A DNA stretch of 64,000 nt from Microbulbifer sp. Q7 (GTDB taxonomy: Bacteria > Pseudomonadota > Gammaproteobacteria > Pseudomonadales > Cellvibrionaceae): contig NZ_LROY01000002.1 of the NCBI RefSeq assembly GCF_001639145.1, positions 2,326,501 through 2,390,500 on the forward strand, read 5' to 3'. The notes beneath the pieces were generated by a model. It was given only the letters and a program-made list of their open reading frames with translations. It was not told where the DNA came from and did no database searches. The translations under genes were made by a program, and so were the position numbers. Shown here one piece after another: positions 57,119 to 64,000 of the stretch (position 1 is the first letter of the stretch; every line of letters begins with the position of its first letter).

Positions 57119-57613
57119 TTACGCAGCTTCCTGCTCTTTTTGGTCGCGAACGGCCGCAATAGTGCGAACCAGTTTGCCAGCAGAGGCTTCTTTCATAACG
57201 CTCATCAGCTTGGCGATAGCTTCGTCGTAAGTCGGCAGGCTTGCCAACAGTGCAACGTCAGTCGCTACGCCTTCGAAGGCGGCACCTTTCAGCTCCAGCT
57301 TGTCATTGCCCTTGGCGAACTCTTTCAGGATACGCGCGCCGGCACCCGGATGTTCGTTGGAAAAGGCAATAATGCTGGGACCGACGAATTTCTCAATGAG
57401 ACATTCGAATTCGGTACCGGCCAGAGCGCGACGCGCCAGAGTATTGCGGACGACTTTCAACCAAACGCCGTTCTCGCGAGCCTCTTTGCGCAGAGTGGTC
57501 ATGTCATTCACGGTTACGCCACGGGAATCCGCAACAACCGCAGACAGAGCACCCTCAGCAGCCTGCTGGACTTCCGCGACAATCGCTTTCTTGTCTACGA
57601 GTCCAATAGCCAT
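57119..57613 (-). CDS. rplJ: 50S ribosomal protein L10
   Basis: L10 anchors the L7/L12 stalk to 23S rRNA and, in complex with L7/L12, represses its own mRNA leader. The 164-residue product starts [16 protein letters not shown]. The frame is open 13 codons upstream, through the attenuator hairpin, but AGGAG seven bases before this ATG decides the start. The C-terminal helix ([22 protein letters not shown]) binds L7/L12. Confidence 0.98.
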   Translation of the reverse strand: MAIGLVDKKAIVAEVQQAAEGALSAVVADSRGVTVNDMTTLRKEARENGVWLKVVRNTLARRALAGTEFECLIEKFVGPSIIAFSNEHPGAGARILKEFAKGNDKLELKGAAFEGVATDVALLASLPTYDEAIAKLMSVMKEASAGKLVRTIAAVRDQKEQEAA

Positions 57614-57889
57614 AGTGTCACTCCTGGATTTGAAAAAAGATCGGGACATCATGAACCCGATCCGTTCCGGTGCTTAAAGCTCAAATCCAGTAAAAATACT
57701 GGTTTGGGCACACCGTCTGCGTAGGCTCACTCTCTTTAACGGCCGGCCTGGCCAGAGAGTGGATTAAGCGGGGTGCATTTAAACCTCAAAAACACACCGC
57801 ACCTACGGTCTTTGACGACCCGCCACCCTGCAAGCAAAGTGGCGAACCCCAAAGTTCTTTTTACTGAACGCGGTAACTTTCCGGGAAAG
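57614..57889 (-). promoter_or_regulatory. rplJ leader region (expected L10 target)
   Basis: 276 bases between rplA and rplJ. It contains a stem of 9 bp at the rplA end (57873-57881 with 57885-57893), a CCAGTA...TACTGG hairpin (about 57687-57703), and the attenuator hairpin next to rplJ. I see no clear promoter, so rplJL is probably read from upstream. Confidence 0.5.
57633..57662 (-). terminator. Attenuator-like intrinsic terminator just upstream of rplJ
   Basis: A 7-bp perfect stem (57639-57645 with 57656-57662), 10-nt loop, then six T residues on the minus strand. It ends only about 20 bases before the rplJ start codon and 9 before its AGGAG. Confidence 0.75.
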
Positions 57890-58588
57890 TTACTTAACGT
57901 CCAGAGAGGCCTGGTCGATGGTCAGACCCGGGCCCATGGTAGTGCTCAGGGTGATCTTCTTCAGATACACGCCTTTCGCGGAAGCCGGCTTGGCCTTTTT
58001 CAGGTCAGCAACCAGTGCTTCCAGGTTTTCTTTCAGCAGGTTTGCGTCGAAGGCAACCTTGCCGATACCGCCGTGAATGATGCCGCCTTTGTCAGCGCGG
58101 AAACGCACCTGACCGGCCTTGGCATTCTTAACCGCAGTCGCAACATCAGGAGTTACGGTGCCGGTTTTCGGGTTCGGCATCAGGCCGCGCGGGCCCAGGA
58201 TCTGGCCCAGCTGGCCAACAACGCGCATGGCGTCCGGGGAAGCCACAACCACGTCGAAATCCATTTTGCCGGCTTTCACTTCAGCGGCCAGTTCGTCCAT
58301 ACCCACCAGGTCGGCGCCTGCTTCTTTAGCGGCGTCGGCGTTAGCACCCTGGGTAAATACGGCAACGCGTACTTCTTTACCGGTGCCGTGTGGCAGGGTG
58401 GTCGCACCACGTACAGCTTGGTCAGATTTGCGCGGGTCAATGCCCAGGTTGATGGCAGCATCAACAGTTTCCGCAAACTTGACGTTGGAGAATTCCTTCA
58501 GCAGAGCAACAGCTTCATCGATGCCGTATGCCTTGCCAGCTTCAATTTTTTCAGCGATCGCGCGCTGACGCTTGGTCAATTTAGCCAC
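57890..58588 (-). CDS. rplA: 50S ribosomal protein L1
   Basis: L1 forms the mobile stalk at the E site and in E. coli represses the L11 operon by binding its mRNA. The 232-residue product has [30 protein letters not shown] and the domain II block [18 protein letters not shown]. It begins directly after the rplK stop. Confidence 0.98.
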   Translation of the reverse strand: MAKLTKRQRAIAEKIEAGKAYGIDEAVALLKEFSNVKFAETVDAAINLGIDPRKSDQAVRGATTLPHGTGKEVRVAVFTQGANADAAKEAGADLVGMDELAAEVKAGKMDFDVVVASPDAMRVVGQLGQILGPRGLMPNPKTGTVTPDVATAVKNAKAGQVRFRADKGGIIHGGIGKVAFDANLLKENLEALVADLKKAKPASAKGVYLKKITLSTTMGPGLTIDQASLDVK

Positions 58589-59020
58589 TTACACGCCCTC
58601 CACTTCGATACCGGCACTGCGCGCGGAACCAGCGATAGTGCGTACAGCTGCATCCATATCCGATGCAGTCAGGTCTGCCTTTTTCATTTCCACGATCTCT
58701 TCGATCTGAGCACGGGTCACTTTACCGACCTTCTCAGTGTTCGGACGGCCGGAACCGCTCTTGATCTTGGCAGCCTTGCGCAGCAGAACCGCGGCGGGCG
58801 GAGACTTCATGATGAAGGTGAACGAGCGATCGCTGTATACAGAGATCACAACCGGCACCGGCAGACCCGGCTCCAGATTCTGGGTCTGTGCGTTGAACGC
58901 CTTACAGAACTCCATGATGTTCACGCCGTGCTGACCCAGTGCAGGACCAACGGGAGGGCTCGGGTTGGCCTGACCGGCCTTTACTTGCAGCTTGATGTAA
59001 GCTTCGATTTTCTTAGCCAT
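58589..59020 (-). CDS. rplK: 50S ribosomal protein L11
   Basis: L11 binds the GTPase-associated rRNA and is needed for RelA activation. The 143-residue product has the Pro-rich N-terminal domain ([30 protein letters not shown]) and the rRNA-binding C-terminal domain ([25 protein letters not shown]). A 12-bp stem with wobbles (59138-59149 with 59155-59166) lies between nusG and this gene. Confidence 0.98.
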   Translation of the reverse strand: MAKKIEAYIKLQVKAGQANPSPPVGPALGQHGVNIMEFCKAFNAQTQNLEPGLPVPVVISVYSDRSFTFIMKSPPAAVLLRKAAKIKSGSGRPNTEKVGKVTRAQIEEIVEMKKADLTASDMDAAVRTIAGSARSAGIEVEGV

Positions 59021-59186
59021 TACAGCTTCCTCTTTAACTGGGTTCTAACGCCTGCGCTGTACACTCATACAAACGTGCAACGCTCAGCTCCCCTGTTTGC
59101 CCGAAAAACACACAACTTGGTTTTCAGGGACGCGAAAGCCCCCTTCCACAAACAGTGAAAGAGGGCCGAATCCTTTCAGCTCGAAC

Positions 59187-59720
59187 TCAGCTCTTTTCTA
59201 CCTGGCCGAATTCCAGCTCTACCGGTGTAGAACGACCGAAGATCAACACCGCCACACGCAGACGGCTCTTTTCGTAGTTGACCTCTTCGACCACACCGTT
59301 GAAATCATTAAACGGACCGTCGATAACACGCACCATCTCACCCGGCTCGAACAGCGTCTTGGGTTTGGGCTTATCGACAGAGTCATCGATGCGATTCAGG
59401 ATAGCCTGAGCTTCGCGATCGGTAATCGGCGCCGGCTTGTCTGCCTTGCCACCGATAAAGCCCAGCACACGCGGGGTCTCTTTCACCAGGTGCCAGGTGT
59501 CATCGTTCAGCTCCATCTCCACCAGCACATAGCCAGGGAAGAACTTGCGCTCACTCTTACGCTTCTGGCCGGCACGCATTTCCACCACTTCTTCGGTGGG
59601 AACCAACACCTCACCAAAGAGGTGGTCCATTTCGTGCAGCTCAATGCGCTCCTTGAGAGTGTTTTTCACACGCTTCTCATAGCCGGAGTAAGCCTGAACT
59701 ACATACCAATGCTTTGCCAT
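59187..59720 (-). CDS. nusG: Transcription termination/antitermination protein NusG
   Basis: NusG binds RNA polymerase and couples it to Rho or to the ribosome through S10. The 177-residue product has the NGN domain ([23 protein letters not shown]) and a C-terminal KOW domain ([24 protein letters not shown]). It follows secE by ten bases. Confidence 0.98.
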   Translation of the reverse strand: MAKHWYVVQAYSGYEKRVKNTLKERIELHEMDHLFGEVLVPTEEVVEMRAGQKRKSERKFFPGYVLVEMELNDDTWHLVKETPRVLGFIGGKADKPAPITDREAQAILNRIDDSVDKPKPKTLFEPGEMVRVIDGPFNDFNGVVEEVNYEKSRLRVAVLIFGRSTPVELEFGQVEKS

Positions 59721-59730
59721 GGTTTAACCT

Positions 59731-60099
59731 TTAGCCAATGATCTTGGAGGCGACCCAACCGAGACCGGAGTCCAGCGCCCAGAGAATGACTGCCATCAGC
59801 AGCACAAACACCACCACGATCAAAGTGGTCTGGGTTGCCTCCTGACGGGTCGGCCACACCACCCGGCGCACTTCATTTTGCGCTTCCCGCACCAGAGTCC
59901 AGAGCGCATTGCCCTTCTCGGTCTGGACCGCAACAAACACCGCCGCCAGGCAGAGCACAACGATTGCCAGCACACGATACAGCAGGGGGAATTCGGCGTA
60001 GTAGGAATTGCCGGCAACGGCAGCGCCAACCAATAGCACTACCAGCAGCCACTTGAGGCCATCAAGACGAAAGGTTTTCGCCTCTACTTTAGCGTTCAT
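59731..60099 (-). CDS. secE: Protein translocase subunit SecE
   Basis: SecE clamps the SecY channel. The 122-residue product is the three-helix gammaproteobacterial form, with two N-terminal hydrophobic segments (about 17-32 and 42-58), then the conserved amphipathic EAQNEVRRVVWPTRQEATQTT and the final helix. It pairs with the SecY gene at 32307-33653. Confidence 0.98.
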   Translation of the reverse strand: MNAKVEAKTFRLDGLKWLLVVLLVGAAVAGNSYYAEFPLLYRVLAIVVLCLAAVFVAVQTEKGNALWTLVREAQNEVRRVVWPTRQEATQTTLIVVVFVLLMAVILWALDSGLGWVASKIIG

Positions 60100-60214
60100 A
60101 CAAAGAAGCCTTTAGCGCGCCAAAACTGCGAGGCGCCTTTATTGCCAACGACCACAAAGAGCGACAGCAGTACAGGATAGCCCAACTGCAGGCCCCTTGC
60201 GGGCATCTGAAAGT

Positions 60215-60290
60215 TGGCAGGCCAGGAGGGACTCGAACCCCCAACAGCCGGTTTTGGAGACCGGTGCTCTACCAATTGAACTACTGGCCT
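60215..60290 (-). tRNA. trpT: tRNA-Trp (anticodon CCA)
   Basis: A 76-nt cloverleaf with an encoded CCA end. The anticodon loop reads CTCCAAA within a CCGGT/ACCGG stem, giving CCA for UGG codons. It lies between tuf copy 2 and secE, with its own promoter. Confidence 0.97.
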
Positions 60291-60343
60291 GAAACACCCG
60301 GATACATGACACACATGTCAGTACCGGAAAAAACGAGGGGCGG

Positions 60344-60371
60344 ATCATACCACCAACCCCAACGTTTGCAA
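60344..60371 (-). promoter_or_regulatory. tRNA-Trp promoter
   Basis: Minus-strand -35 TTGCAA (60366-60371) and -10 TATGAT (60344-60349), 16-base spacer, about 54 bases before the tRNA; it may also serve secE-nusG. Confidence 0.75.
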
Positions 60372-60415
60372 GCGTGACCACCAATTCGCACTGGCGGCCA
60401 CCCTTGATACAACGA

Positions 60416-61639
60416 TTACTCGATGATCTTGGCTACAACGCCAGCACCAACGGTACGGCCACCTTCACGGATCGCGAAGCGCAGACCTTCTTCCATGGCG
60501 ATCGGGCAGATCAGAGTCACAGACATCTGAATGTTGTCGCCCGGCATTACCATTTCAGTACCTTCCGGCAGCTCAACCGCACCAGTTACGTCGGTGGTAC
60601 GGAAGTAGAACTGCGGACGGTAGCCTTTGAAGAACGGGGTGTGACGACCACCTTCGTCCTTGGACAGGATGTACACCTCACCTTCGAACTTGGTGTGCGG
60701 GGTGATGGAGCCCGGCTTCGCCAGGACCTGACCACGCTCAACTTCGTCACGCTTGGTGCCACGCAGCAGCGCACCGATGTTCTCACCAGCACGGCCTTCG
60801 TCCAGCAGCTTGCGGAACATCTCAACACCGGTACAGGTGGTCTTGGTGGTGTCTTTGATACCAACGATTTCGATTTCGTCGCCAGTATTGATGATGCCAC
60901 GCTCTACACGACCGGTTACTACGGTACCGCGACCAGAGATGGAGAATACGTCTTCGATCGGCATCAGGAACGGCTGATCGATGGCACGCTCCGGCTCCGG
61001 GATGTACTCGTCCAGGGTCTCTACCAGCTTCTTAACTGCAGAGGTGCCCAGCTCGTTGTCGTCTTCGCCGTTCAGGGCCATCAGGGCAGAACCAGCGATG
61101 ATCGGAGTGTCGTCACCCGGGAACTCGTACTGGTCGAGCAGCTCGCGCAGCTCCATTTCAACCAGTTCCAGCATCTCGGTGTATTCTTCAGAGCCTACGC
61201 CGCCGCAGTCTTCTGCCAGCAGGTCAGCCTTGTTCAGGAATACCACGATGTAAGGTACACCCACCTGACGAGACAGCAGGATGTGCTCGCGAGTCTGCGG
61301 CATAGGACCGTCGGTCGCGCCACATACCAGGATAGCGCCGTCCATCTGAGCAGCACCGGTGATCATGTTCTTCACGTAGTCGGCGTGTCCCGGGCAGTCT
61401 ACGTGCGCGTAGTGACGGGTCGGGGACTCGTATTCCACGTGAGAGGTGGCGATGGTGATACCACGCTCACGCTCTTCCGGAGCATTGTCGATACCGTCGA
61501 AGGCAACGGCAGCGCCGCCCCACACTTCGGAACATACGCGAGTCAGCGCACCGGTCAGGGTGGTTTTACCGTGGTCAACGTGACCGATGGTGCCCACGTT
61601 TACGTGGGGCTTGGAACGTTCAAACTTTTCTTTTCCCAT
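60416..61639 (-). CDS. tuf: Elongation factor Tu, copy 2
   Basis: The second EF-Tu gene, encoding 407 residues. I see one amino-acid difference from copy 1: residue 30, just after the [11 protein letters not shown] loop, is Gly instead of Ala. Two silent changes lie near 60626 and 60649. Flanking sequence diverges at once, so homogeneity is confined to the gene, as expected from gene conversion. The ATG follows GGGAGG at six bases; the frame runs 97 codons further up through the tRNA-Thr gene, which cannot be coding. It is the last gene of the tRNA-tuf transcript. Confidence 0.98.
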   Translation of the reverse strand: MGKEKFERSKPHVNVGTIGHVDHGKTTLTGALTRVCSEVWGGAAVAFDGIDNAPEERERGITIATSHVEYESPTRHYAHVDCPGHADYVKNMITGAAQMDGAILVCGATDGPMPQTREHILLSRQVGVPYIVVFLNKADLLAEDCGGVGSEEYTEMLELVEMELRELLDQYEFPGDDTPIIAGSALMALNGEDDNELGTSAVKKLVETLDEYIPEPERAIDQPFLMPIEDVFSISGRGTVVTGRVERGIINTGDEIEIVGIKDTTKTTCTGVEMFRKLLDEGRAGENIGALLRGTKRDEVERGQVLAKPGSITPHTKFEGEVYILSKDEGGRHTPFFKGYRPQFYFRTTDVTGAVELPEGTEMVMPGDNIQMSVTLICPIAMEEGLRFAIREGGRTVGAGVVAKIIE

Positions 61640-61800
61640 TGCGGGCCTCCCAATATAAGCGTGAGCCGAACTAGCGACTTTACCCAAGAACAGCTCCCGC
61701 CAGGAACCTGCCCGGGAACCAATGCACCCAGACCCGCCCAAAGGCAAAAAAGCCGGATACAAATAACCGCGGAGACACAGGTCACCGCGGCTACGAATAA

Positions 61801-61876
61801 TGGAGCTCATGGGCGGATTTGAACCGCCGACCTCACCCTTACCAAGGGTGTGCTCTACCCCTGAGCTACATGAGCT
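61801..61876 (-). tRNA. thrT: tRNA-Thr (anticodon GGT)
   Basis: A 76-nt tRNA with encoded CCA; the anticodon loop TTGGTAA gives GGT, reading ACC/ACU. It is the tRNA nearest tuf, the same order as E. coli thrU-tyrU-glyT-thrT-tufB. Confidence 0.97.
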
Positions 61877-61985
61877 TACTCCAGTGCCAGCAGCTTGCTG
61901 CCGACGCAGGCGGGGCCGCCTGCTTTGCACTCAACCCAGGGCCGAATGACTTCCTACCAAACTAACCGGGCTCCACACATGCGAA

Positions 61986-62059
<74 letters not shown>

Positions 62060-62140
62060 GAACCGCGTGCGAAAACCTCCACGATAGAAGACCAAACAAC
62101 TTCTTCTACCTTCGATGCCAGCACACAGGCATCTGAATAA

Positions 62141-62224
62141 TGGTGCAGGGGGGTGGATTCGAACCACCGAAGCTTGCGCGTCAGATTTACAGTCTGATCC
62201 CTTTGGCCACTCGGGAACCCCTGC
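62141..62224 (-). tRNA. tyrU: tRNA-Tyr (anticodon GTA)
   Basis: An 84-nt class II tRNA with a long variable arm and encoded CCA. The anticodon loop CTGTAAA gives GTA. Confidence 0.97.
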
Positions 62225-62333
62225 TCGAAAGCGGTGCGTATTTTCTACAGCAACCTCTTCGATGTCAACATTTTTTCTTTCAAATTCACATACTTACCTG
62301 AAATTCTTCAAAAGCACATGAAGCGAGAAAGAA

Positions 62334-62409
62334 TGGAGCTGGCGAGAGGAGTCGAACCCCCGACCGGCTGATTACAAGTCAGCTGCTCTACCAACTGAGC
62401 TACGCCAGC
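62334..62409 (-). tRNA. thrU: tRNA-Thr (anticodon TGT)
   Basis: A 76-nt tRNA with encoded CCA; anticodon TGT in the loop CTTGTAA, reading ACA/ACG. It is the first gene of the tRNA-tuf transcript. Confidence 0.97.
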
Positions 62410-62481
62410 GCCCCATATTGCCGCCCGTTAAGACAGCAAGACCACCCGGGGTTGTTGACCTCCCCCTTAAGTGGAGGCGGG

Positions 62482-62510
62482 ATTCTAGGGGAAGTGTCCG
62501 CGACACGCAA
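62482..62510 (-). promoter_or_regulatory. Promoter of the tRNA-tuf operon
   Basis: Minus-strand -35 TTGCGT (62505-62510), -10 TAGAAT (62482-62487), 17-base spacer and discriminator CCCGCC, as expected for a growth-rate controlled stable-RNA promoter. It lies 73 bases before tRNA-Thr(TGT). Confidence 0.85.
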
Positions 62511-62556
62511 CAGGGGATTGTCGCTTTTCTTCACCCCGATGAATCCGGCCGTTAAA

Positions 62557-63294
62557 TTACTCCTCGGAACCGCGACGAATCTCGCTACACAGGTTCTGGC
62601 GGCGCTCGACATCCGGGTAGTCGCGCTGTAGCTGATCCCAGAAACCCTCGGCGACAACATCCTCCAGACGCCCGCCATCCGAGACACCGAGAACCACCCA
62701 GCGCTCGAGATAGGTCTGCGGCTCTTCGCGAAACTCGGCGGCGAATCCGCGCTCATTCAACTCTTCCTTGAGCGCCTCGGCACGCTCGATCTCGGAAAAG
62801 ATGCCAAAGGATATCCCATTCTCCAGAGAACCCTTGGGTATGACGTAGCTATCGATGCCGGCGGCCTGCAACTCCCTCAACTTGCGAAACGCCTCCTGCG
62901 AAGAGTTTAGCGGCGCGAGAAAAACCCAGTAGCGCATCTGGCCCTGCATTTCTATTTCTTCGAGGGAAGCCTCCAGCTGCAGCGCCTTCAGGCGCTGCGC
63001 CACGTCTTCTCCCTGGTAGGCGAGCTCAAAGGGGCCCACCAGCGTACACAACCCGCCGGAAGCGGAAGCCGTTTGATCGGAGGAAGGGGGCGGCTCGGAA
63101 ACTTTCGGAGACGTCGGCGCCTCGTCGGCGTCAACCAGCGATGCGGGGTCCGCTTCGCTTAGCAATGTGATACTGGCGGCACGCTCGTCCTGAGCGGCGG
63201 GGGCAACCCGCACCGGAGCAGGGTCGCCACTCGACATAAACCAGGCCAGGAGCCCGATGTTAGCCAGTACCAATAGAATAAAAATCCAACGCAT
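62557..63294 (-). CDS. SPOR-domain membrane protein
   Basis: A 245-residue bitopic inner-membrane protein. One N-terminal helix (about 2-20, RWIFILLVLANIGLLAWF) anchors it. A Pro/Ser/Asp-rich periplasmic linker follows (about 25-80), then a SPOR-type peptidoglycan-binding fold (about 82-205: LCTLVGPFEL, MRYWVFLAP, and the second half GISFGIFSEIERAEALKEEL). The last 40 residues are charged. The frame is open 17 codons upstream; the inner ATG directly precedes the anchor. The order coaX, SPOR protein, tRNAs, tuf matches Pseudomonas. A role in division-site or wall binding is inferred. Confidence 0.82.
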   Translation of the reverse strand: MRWIFILLVLANIGLLAWFMSSGDPAPVRVAPAAQDERAASITLLSEADPASLVDADEAPTSPKVSEPPPSSDQTASASGGLCTLVGPFELAYQGEDVAQRLKALQLEASLEEIEMQGQMRYWVFLAPLNSSQEAFRKLRELQAAGIDSYVIPKGSLENGISFGIFSEIERAEALKEELNERGFAAEFREEPQTYLERWVVLGVSDGGRLEDVVAEGFWDQLQRDYPDVERRQNLCSEIRRGSEE

Positions 63295-63480
63295 AATTTC
63301 TCTGAGCCACTGAAACAAACAGTTAATAGGGGCGCGACATCGCACCCCTCGGCAAAATAACGGGCATTCTAGCCAACCGCCGCCATTCCCTGACGGCTAC
63401 TGGCGCACACCACAGGCAAAAACACCGGTAACCGGGGTAGTGGTGTTCACCTAACACAGCCACGGGCGAAGGTGACGATG

Positions 63481-63573
63481 CCGGGTGCGGTCTTGCGGGA
63501 CCTTCACCGCCATGGATGGCGGTGCAGAGCCCCATGGATGGGTTTACCGCGTGTCTCGCAAGACCGCACCCGG
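63481..63573. repeat. Palindromic intergenic element with two ATGGAT-loop hairpins
   Basis: A 21-bp inverted repeat (63481-63501 with 63553-63573; 17 bp perfect at the ends, then one wobble) encloses two smaller hairpins. These have arms CACCGCC/GGCGGTG and CCC/GGG and share the loop ATGGAT. The predicted fold is a three-way junction. It lies between coaX and the SPOR gene and has no coding potential. It looks like a dispersed repeat or MITE-like unit, but only one copy is in this window. Confidence 0.7.
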
Positions 63574-63635
63574 TAGCGGCAACGCCACCAAAAGGCTCGA
63601 CTGAACACCATTGCGGCAGCCGGGGAGCATTATCG

Positions 63636-64000
63636 CTACGGGTTGGTAAGCGCCAACCCCTCCATCACCAGGTCTTCAATCACTACATTCGGGCGATCGC
63701 ACCAGCGGGCAAGCACAGCCCCATCGCCCCCGCAGAACAGCAGGCGCGGCGCAGAATGCCCCTCCACCGCACAGCGGTGGACAAGGCCGTCGTAGGCGCG
63801 CTCCACGGCCCCCAGTACCATTAACGGCAGGCCGTGGTTAACCGCCTCGGCCGTGTCACACCCCGGCGCCAGTGAACTAATCGCACTCGCCGGAGGTGCT
63901 ACTTTCACCGCGTCGGTATCGGCGTACAGCGCCCGCCGCATCAAACCCAGCCCCGGGACTATGTAGCCCCCCAGGTGTTCGCCACCGGCACCCAACAGAT
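63636..64000 (-). CDS. coaX: Type III pantothenate kinase CoaX (5'-partial)
   Basis: CoaX phosphorylates pantothenate, the first step of coenzyme A synthesis. Only the C-terminal 120 or so residues are present; the gene runs off the right edge. Visible are GGEHLGGYIVPGLGLMRRAL, the acetate-kinase-fold block with PPASAISSLAPGCDTAEAVNHG, and LLFCGGDGAVLARW. The frame stays open to the last base, so no start can be assigned. Confidence 0.9.
   Translation of the reverse strand, partial: LLGAGGEHLGGYIVPGLGLMRRALYADTDAVKVAPPASAISSLAPGCDTAEAVNHGLPLMVLGAVERAYDGLVHRCAVEGHSAPRLLFCGGDGAVLARWCDRPNVVIEDLVMEGLALTNP

Noticed and set aside
61640-61930. A 97-codon N-terminal extension of tuf copy 2
   Set aside because: It would translate through a tRNA-Thr gene. 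The copy 1 start and the SD before 61639 fix the true start.

Overview
The window is a GC-rich chromosomal segment of a gammaproteobacterium. Gene order points to the Pseudomonas/Cellvibrionales side of the class: coaX, a SPOR protein, a Thr-Tyr-Gly-Thr tRNA cluster, tuf, tRNA-Trp, secE-nusG, rplKAJL-rpoBC, rpsLG-fusA-tuf, then the S10, spc and alpha ribosomal operons, unbroken on the minus strand. A secreted GH19 chitinase, the dapB...carAB-greA block and a uvrA/MFS/ssb locus fit a marine polysaccharide degrader such as Microbulbifer; that genus is an inference, not proven here.

Bases 1-9770: the end of a membrane acyltransferase (plus strand, cut by the left edge) converges on a minus-strand block dapB, rimB-rimK fusion, YfiR-like periplasmic protein, carA, carB, greA. 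The usual dapB-carA-carB-greA order is interrupted by the fusion gene and the YfiR-like gene.

Bases 9960-23500: a small Spy/CpxP-like secreted protein; galU and a phosphomannomutase/phosphoglucomutase (minus) divergent from fabA-fabB (plus); ssb followed by an SDR-fold protein without the usual Tyr/Lys; an MFS transporter; a bifunctional mannose-1-P guanylyltransferase/mannose-6-P isomerase; and uvrA. galU, the mutase and manC together supply UDP-glucose and GDP-mannose for surface polysaccharide.

Bases 22275-26014: an Nramp-fold transporter lacking the metal-binding residues, followed by pxpA, pxpB and pxpC (5-oxoprolinase). This looks like a 5-oxoproline uptake and salvage operon and is the most interesting functional hypothesis in the window. 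A GH19 chitinase with CBM and PKD-like domains follows, then a DUF1315 protein.

Bases 28680-62560: the transcription/translation superoperon. Strong promoters with GC-rich discriminators can be read upstream of rpsJ, rpsL and the tRNA-tuf cluster; others precede rpsM and tRNA-Trp. Terminator-like hairpins with U tracts sit just upstream of rplJ and rpsL and in the rplL-rpoB gap, suggesting attenuation. Two almost identical tuf genes lie in direct orientation about 16 kb apart.

Bases 62557-64000: a SPOR-domain membrane protein, a striking intergenic palindromic element with two hairpins sharing an ATGGAT loop, and the 3' part of coaX (cut by the right edge). No prophage, CRISPR array, IS element or recognised defence system was seen.
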